A stretch of DNA of 9,493 nucleotides from Polaribacter sp. (GTDB taxonomy: Bacteria; Bacteroidota; Bacteroidia; Flavobacteriales; Flavobacteriaceae), in NCBI GenBank assembly GCA_003537695.1, contig DPRC01000039.1:2443-11935 (forward strand). Direction: 5' to 3'. Under the pieces are notes generated by a model. That model ran no database searches and was not told the origin of the DNA. It worked only from the letters and a program-made list of their open reading frames with translations. Positions 6,080-9,493 of the stretch are shown one piece after another; positions within the stretch are counted from its first letter, which is position 1, and every line of letters starts with the position of its first letter. Made by a program: the position numbers and the translations under genes.

Positions 6080-7429
6080 ATGTCAAAAGACATTCGTATT
6101 AAAAAAGGCTTAGATATTAAGCTTGTTGGCGTTGCCGAAAAAAGTACTACAGCGGTTTCTCAAAGTAGTATTTACGCAGTAAAGCCAGAAGATTTTCACG
6201 GAATTACACCTAAACTTGTAGCCAAAGAAGGAGCAGAGGTAAAAGCAGGAGATACACTTTTTTATTCAAAAAGTGACGCTCGCATTTTATTTCCAAGTCC
6301 AGTTTCTGGTATAGTTAAAGAAGTAATACGCGGAGCAAGAAGAAAGGTATTAGCAGTAAAAATTGCAGCAGATGCAACACAAAGTTATAAAGATTTTGGA
6401 ACTAAAAATGCAGACGAAATGTTGGCAGAAGAAGTGAAAGATCATTTATTAGCTTCCGGTTGTTGGCCATTCGTAAAACAGCGTCCTTATGATGTTGTTG
6501 CAAATCCGAATCAGGCACCAAAAGCAATTTTTATCTCTGCACATGCAAGTGCACCTTTAGCAGCCGATTTAGCGTATACTTTAGCGGGAAAAGAGGCGGA
6601 ATTGCAAGCAGCAATAACAGCAGTTTCTAAACTAACGGAAGGATTGGTGCACGTCTCAGTTGGGGCAAACAGTAGTTCTCCTTTAGCGAATTTAAAAGGA
6701 ATAGCAGTACATAAAGTTTCAGGGCCACATCCATCAGGAAATGTAGGGACACAAATTGCACACATAGATCCTATTAACAAAGGGGAAGTTGTTTGGGTAC
6801 TTGCACCCCAAGATTTATTGGTGATTGGCGAACTTTTATTAACTGGAAAATTAAACCTAACAAGAACTGTTGCGTTAACAGGTTCTCAATTTAGTGCACC
6901 GCAGTATGTAACTGCAGTTTCTGGGGCAGCAATAGCAGACGTAACTGCTAATAATCTGAAGGATGACAATACAAGAATCATCAGTGGAAACGTACTTTCT
7001 GGAAAAGAAGTAAAGATGGCAGAGTTTTTGGGGTATTATGACAACCAGATCACTGCGATTCCAGAAGGAGACGATTATGAGTTTTTTGGTTGGAACAAAC
7101 CAATCTTTAATAAGATTTCAACTTCCAGAGCGCTGACCTTTTCTTGGTTAAGCCCAAATAAAAAATATGATCTGAACACCAATACAAATGGTGAGCATAG
7201 AGCTTTTGTAGTAACCGGCTCTTATGAAGAAGTATTTCCTTTAGATATTTATCCAATGCAACTATTAAAAGCATTTATGTATAAAGATTTAGATGAAATG
7301 GAAGCTTTAGGAGGATACGAAGTAGCACCAGAAGATTTTGCTTTGACAGAATTTGTATGTGTTTCTAAGCAGCCTCATCAAAAGATAATTCGAGAAGGTT
7401 TAGATTTAATGAGAGAAGAATTAGGATAA
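6080..7429 (+). CDS. nqrA: Na+-translocating NADH:quinone reductase subunit A
   Basis: The 449-residue protein is the soluble, cytoplasmic-side subunit of Na+-NQR, implicated in quinone binding. It begins with the typical I-R-I-K-K-G-L-D-I-K-L-V-G. It then carries the RnfC/NqrA barrel-sandwich segment (about 42-97, with G-A-E-V-K-A-G-D-T-L and F-P-S-P-V-S-G-I-V). Further family blocks are C-W-P-F-V-K-Q-R-P at 128-136, G-P-H-P-S-G-N-V-G-T at 215-224 with H-I-D-P-I at 228-232, and the C-terminal F-V-C-V-S-K-Q-P-H-Q-K at 425-435. No membrane segment and no Fe-S cysteine motif is present, which separates it from RnfC. Length is normal. It is the first gene of the operon, 4 bases ahead of nqrB, and is divergent from the plug gene. 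Confidence 0.96.
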   Translation: MSKDIRIKKGLDIKLVGVAEKSTTAVSQSSIYAVKPEDFHGITPKLVAKEGAEVKAGDTLFYSKSDARILFPSPVSGIVKEVIRGARRKVLAVKIAADATQSYKDFGTKNADEMLAEEVKDHLLASGCWPFVKQRPYDVVANPNQAPKAIFISAHASAPLAADLAYTLAGKEAELQAAITAVSKLTEGLVHVSVGANSSSPLANLKGIAVHKVSGPHPSGNVGTQIAHIDPINKGEVVWVLAPQDLLVIGELLLTGKLNLTRTVALTGSQFSAPQYVTAVSGAAIADVTANNLKDDNTRIISGNVLSGKEVKMAEFLGYYDNQITAIPEGDDYEFFGWNKPIFNKISTSRALTFSWLSPNKKYDLNTNTNGEHRAFVVTGSYEEVFPLDIYPMQLLKAFMYKDLDEMEALGGYEVAPEDFALTEFVCVSKQPHQKIIREGLDLMREELG

Positions 7430-7433
7430 GATT

Positions 7434-8696
7434 ATGAGCTTAAAAGATAACTTACACAATTTAAAAGAGAAATATAAAGGGACTAAAATGGCACCTGCGT
7501 TCAACGCGATCCATACTTTTTTATATTTACCGAATGAAGTGACTCACGGAGGAACTCATATAAAAGCAGCAGATGATTTAAAGCGGACCATGAATATCGT
7601 AATCATGGCTTTAATACCTTGTTTGATTTTTGGAATGTTCAATGCGGGGTATCAGCATTATGCAGCAATAGACGGTTCTTTAAGAGCAGATGTCCTTGCT
7701 AATTTTTTCACCTTTGACAATCTTTGGATTGGAATTATAAAAGTATTGCCATTGGTAATTGTTTCCTACGGAGTAGGGCTTTTAGTAGAATTTATTTTTG
7801 CAGTAATTAAAGGGCATGAAGTAGAAGAAGGATATTTAGTTACCGGAATGTTAGTACCTTTAATTGTTCCTGTAGACACGCCATTGTGGATGTTGTCTGT
7901 AGCGGTTGTTTTTGGAGTTGTTATTGGTAAAGAAGTATTTGGAGGAACGGGAATGAATATTTTAAATCCTGCATTAACTATTAGAGCCTTCTTGTTCTTT
8001 GCATATCCAACGTGGATGTCTGGAGATAAGGTGTGGGTTTATGATGCGGTGAATATGTCAGAAGCAGATGCTATTTCTGGAGAAACGATGTTGGGGTATT
8101 ATGCGAAAGCAAGTCAGGACCTCACAATTAAAGGTGCCAACGGTGCTGCAGATATTGTAACTACCTATGGAGATAGAGCAAACGAGTTGTATTCTACATT
8201 TGATAAGTTTATGGGATTCATACCGGGTTCTGTTGGAGAAACTTCTACCTTTCTGATATTAATAGGTGCTGCAATTTTAATTTTTACAAAAATTGCAAGT
8301 TGGAGAATTATCCTTTCAGCATTTGTAGGAGCTGCAGTAATGGGATTGATTTTTAATCAAGTAGTTGCCGCAGATATTATTACAGAGTCGAGTAAGTTTT
8401 ACGGATTAATGAGCACCGTTTGGTGGGAACACTTAACCATTGGTGGTTTGGCATTTGGAGCTGTTTTTATGGCGACAGATCCAGTAACAGGCTCACAAAC
8501 AAATAAAGGAAAATGGATTTATGGTTTCTTAATTGGATTTATATCTATTATGATTCGTGTATTTAATCCTGCATATCCAGAAGGCGTATTTTTAGCAATT
8601 TTGTTAATGAATGTATTTGCGCCAACAATAGATCACTACGTAGTGCAAGGAAACGTAAAGAAAAGATTAAATCGTACTAAAGTTAAAACTGCCTAA
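7434..8696 (+). CDS. nqrB: Na+-translocating NADH:quinone reductase subunit B
   Basis: This 420-residue integral inner-membrane subunit, homologous to RnfD, forms the core of the Na+ path and carries flavins. It has about ten hydrophobic segments between residues 53 and 398. Family landmarks are A-F-N-A-I-H-T-F at 22-29, T-H-G-G-T-H-I at 37-43, E-E-G-Y-L-V-T-G-M-L-V-P at 131-142, G-G-T-G-M-N-I-L-N-P-A at 170-180 and F-M-A-T-D-P-V-T-G-S-Q-T at 345-356. The Thr that ApbE-type transferases modify with FMN is expected in a D-x-x-S-G-A-T motif. Here the matching stretch is D212-A-I-S-G-E217-T218, with Glu in place of Ala. The threonine is kept, so flavinylation remains likely but the motif is unusual. 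The gene begins 4 bases after nqrA and ends 2 bases before nqrC. Confidence 0.96.
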   Translation: MSLKDNLHNLKEKYKGTKMAPAFNAIHTFLYLPNEVTHGGTHIKAADDLKRTMNIVIMALIPCLIFGMFNAGYQHYAAIDGSLRADVLANFFTFDNLWIGIIKVLPLVIVSYGVGLLVEFIFAVIKGHEVEEGYLVTGMLVPLIVPVDTPLWMLSVAVVFGVVIGKEVFGGTGMNILNPALTIRAFLFFAYPTWMSGDKVWVYDAVNMSEADAISGETMLGYYAKASQDLTIKGANGAADIVTTYGDRANELYSTFDKFMGFIPGSVGETSTFLILIGAAILIFTKIASWRIILSAFVGAAVMGLIFNQVVAADIITESSKFYGLMSTVWWEHLTIGGLAFGAVFMATDPVTGSQTNKGKWIYGFLIGFISIMIRVFNPAYPEGVFLAILLMNVFAPTIDHYVVQGNVKKRLNRTKVKTA

Positions 8697-8698
8697 TT

Positions 8699-9445
8699 AT
8701 GAGTAAGAGAACAGATAGTAATAGTTATACAATAATTTTTGCCGTTGCAATGGTATTGGTTGTTGGATCTTTGTTAGCCTTTTTAGCATCGTCTTTAAAG
8801 CCTGCAATCAAAGAAAATGAGCGAATAGAAAAGCAGCAAAATATTTTGTATGCGATGGGTGTCAACGAAAATGAAGGGTCTAGTGCAAATTTTGTTTCTA
8901 CAAAAATTGCTGGAGGAGCCTTCAAGAAATACATCACAAAACAATTGGTTTTAGAAGGTGATAAAATTTCTGAAAGCGAAGACGCCTACACAATTGATGT
9001 TAAAAAGCAACAAACAAATGCAAAAGAAGGTAAAATTAGAAAGTTACCTTTGTTTGTGGGAGAGAAAGATGGGAAAACATTTTATGTTGCTCCCATTAGA
9101 GGAAAAGGTTTGTGGGATGCAATTTGGGGCTATATCTCTATGGATGAAAATATGGTAGTACAAGGTGCTTATTTTGATCACAAAGGAGAAACACCTGGTT
9201 TAGGAGCCAACATAAAGCAACGTTATTTTATGGATGATTTTATCGGTGAACACCTAATGTCTGATGCGGGAGTTTTTAAAGGAATTACCGTAAAGAAAGG
9301 GAATAATGACGCTATAAACGAAGACAAAACAGATTACGAAGTAGACGCAATTGCAGGTGCAACCATCACTGGTGACGGTGTTTCTGCAATGATCAAGAAG
9401 GATTTAGCATTGTACGTGCCTTATTTCAAAAGCTTAAAAAAATAA
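8699..9445 (+). CDS. nqrC: Na+-translocating NADH:quinone reductase subunit C
   Basis: The 248-residue protein has one N-terminal membrane helix (about 11-33) and a periplasmic FMN-binding domain. The covalent FMN site is recognisable as D216-A-I-A-G-A-T222-I-T, followed by G-D-G-V. T222 is the likely flavinylated residue; the position that is often Ser in S-G-A-T is Ala219. Other family marks are the block D-H-K-G-E-T-P-G-L-G-A-N at 160-171 and the G-L-W-D-A-I-W-G-Y motif at 137-145. NqrC passes electrons between the NqrB/D/E core flavins and its own FMN during Na+ pumping. Length is typical. It is translated from an ATG 2 bases after nqrB and is followed after 3 bases by nqrD. No apbE flavin transferase gene is in the window. 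Confidence 0.96.
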   Translation: MSKRTDSNSYTIIFAVAMVLVVGSLLAFLASSLKPAIKENERIEKQQNILYAMGVNENEGSSANFVSTKIAGGAFKKYITKQLVLEGDKISESEDAYTIDVKKQQTNAKEGKIRKLPLFVGEKDGKTFYVAPIRGKGLWDAIWGYISMDENMVVQGAYFDHKGETPGLGANIKQRYFMDDFIGEHLMSDAGVFKGITVKKGNNDAINEDKTDYEVDAIAGATITGDGVSAMIKKDLALYVPYFKSLKK

Positions 9446-9448
9446 TTT

Positions 9449-9493
9449 ATGGGACTTTTATCAAAAAAAGACGCAGTATTACTTACAGATCCT
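9449..9493 (+). CDS. nqrD: Na+-translocating NADH:quinone reductase subunit D, N-terminal fragment
   Basis: Only 15 codons are in the window (MGLLSKKDAVLLTDP), cut by the right edge. The position 3 bases after nqrC and the L-S-K-K-D...L-T-D-P start fit the N-terminus of Bacteroidota NqrD, a six-helix membrane subunit of the complex. nqrE and nqrF are expected beyond the edge. Confidence 0.85.
   Translation, partial: MGLLSKKDAVLLTDP

Noticed and set aside
6511..6780. Open frame on the minus strand inside nqrA
   Set aside because: It is antisense to a conserved NqrA region (including G-P-H-P-S-G) and has no recognisable protein family.
8725..9158. Two overlapping open frames inside nqrC (8725-8937 minus, 8958-9158 plus)
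   Set aside because: Both lie within the intact nqrC reading frame and have no independent features.
1..9493. Search for a new defence, mobile or RNA-based system
   Set aside because: No transposase, integrase, phage gene, CRISPR-like direct repeat array, tRNA or reverse-transcriptase motif was visible. Every large open frame matches a known core or surface-protein family.

Overview
The window looks like a piece of a marine Flavobacteriaceae (phylum Bacteroidota) chromosome. The evidence is AT-rich DNA, start codons without clear Shine-Dalgarno sequences, promoter boxes of the TAnnTTTG type, a C-terminal type IX secretion (T9SS) sorting domain, a T9SS plug-family protein, and a sodium-pumping NADH:quinone reductase (nqr) operon with Bacteroidota-like N-termini. 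Genus cannot be read from the sequence.

Left part (1-1465, + strand): the 3' end of a large secreted T9SS cargo protein, with tandem Ig-like modules and a type A sorting domain. It overlaps by 4 bases with a lipoprotein carrying two fibronectin-III-like domains. The two look like one translationally coupled surface unit of unknown substrate. Positions 1466-1982 hold a hairpin, the decayed remains of a small four-helix membrane protein (DUF2306-like) on the minus strand, and the strong intrinsic terminator of pruA.

Middle part (1983-5700, - strand): pruA (proline catabolism, glutamate semialdehyde to glutamate), apaG, and a T9SS plug protein (formerly DUF5103). The plug gene and apaG are 50 bases apart and probably co-transcribed. 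pruA has its own likely promoter and a 392-base leader/intergenic stretch.

Right part (6080-9493, + strand): nqrA, nqrB, nqrC and the first 15 codons of nqrD, separated by 2-4 bases. This operon diverges from the plug gene across a 379-base intergenic region holding a -7-like box and a 9-bp inverted repeat. NQR oxidises NADH, reduces the quinone pool and exports Na+. pruA feeds NADH and glutamate into central metabolism, so the two are metabolically compatible neighbours, but nothing in the sequence shows shared regulation.

Most of the window is ordinary core genome. The points that reward a second look are the hidden pseudogene, an Ala-to-Glu change in the putative flavinylation motif of NqrB, a TTG 'start' of the plug gene that is more likely a promoter box, and the coupled cargo/lipoprotein pair. 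I found no convincing new biological system.
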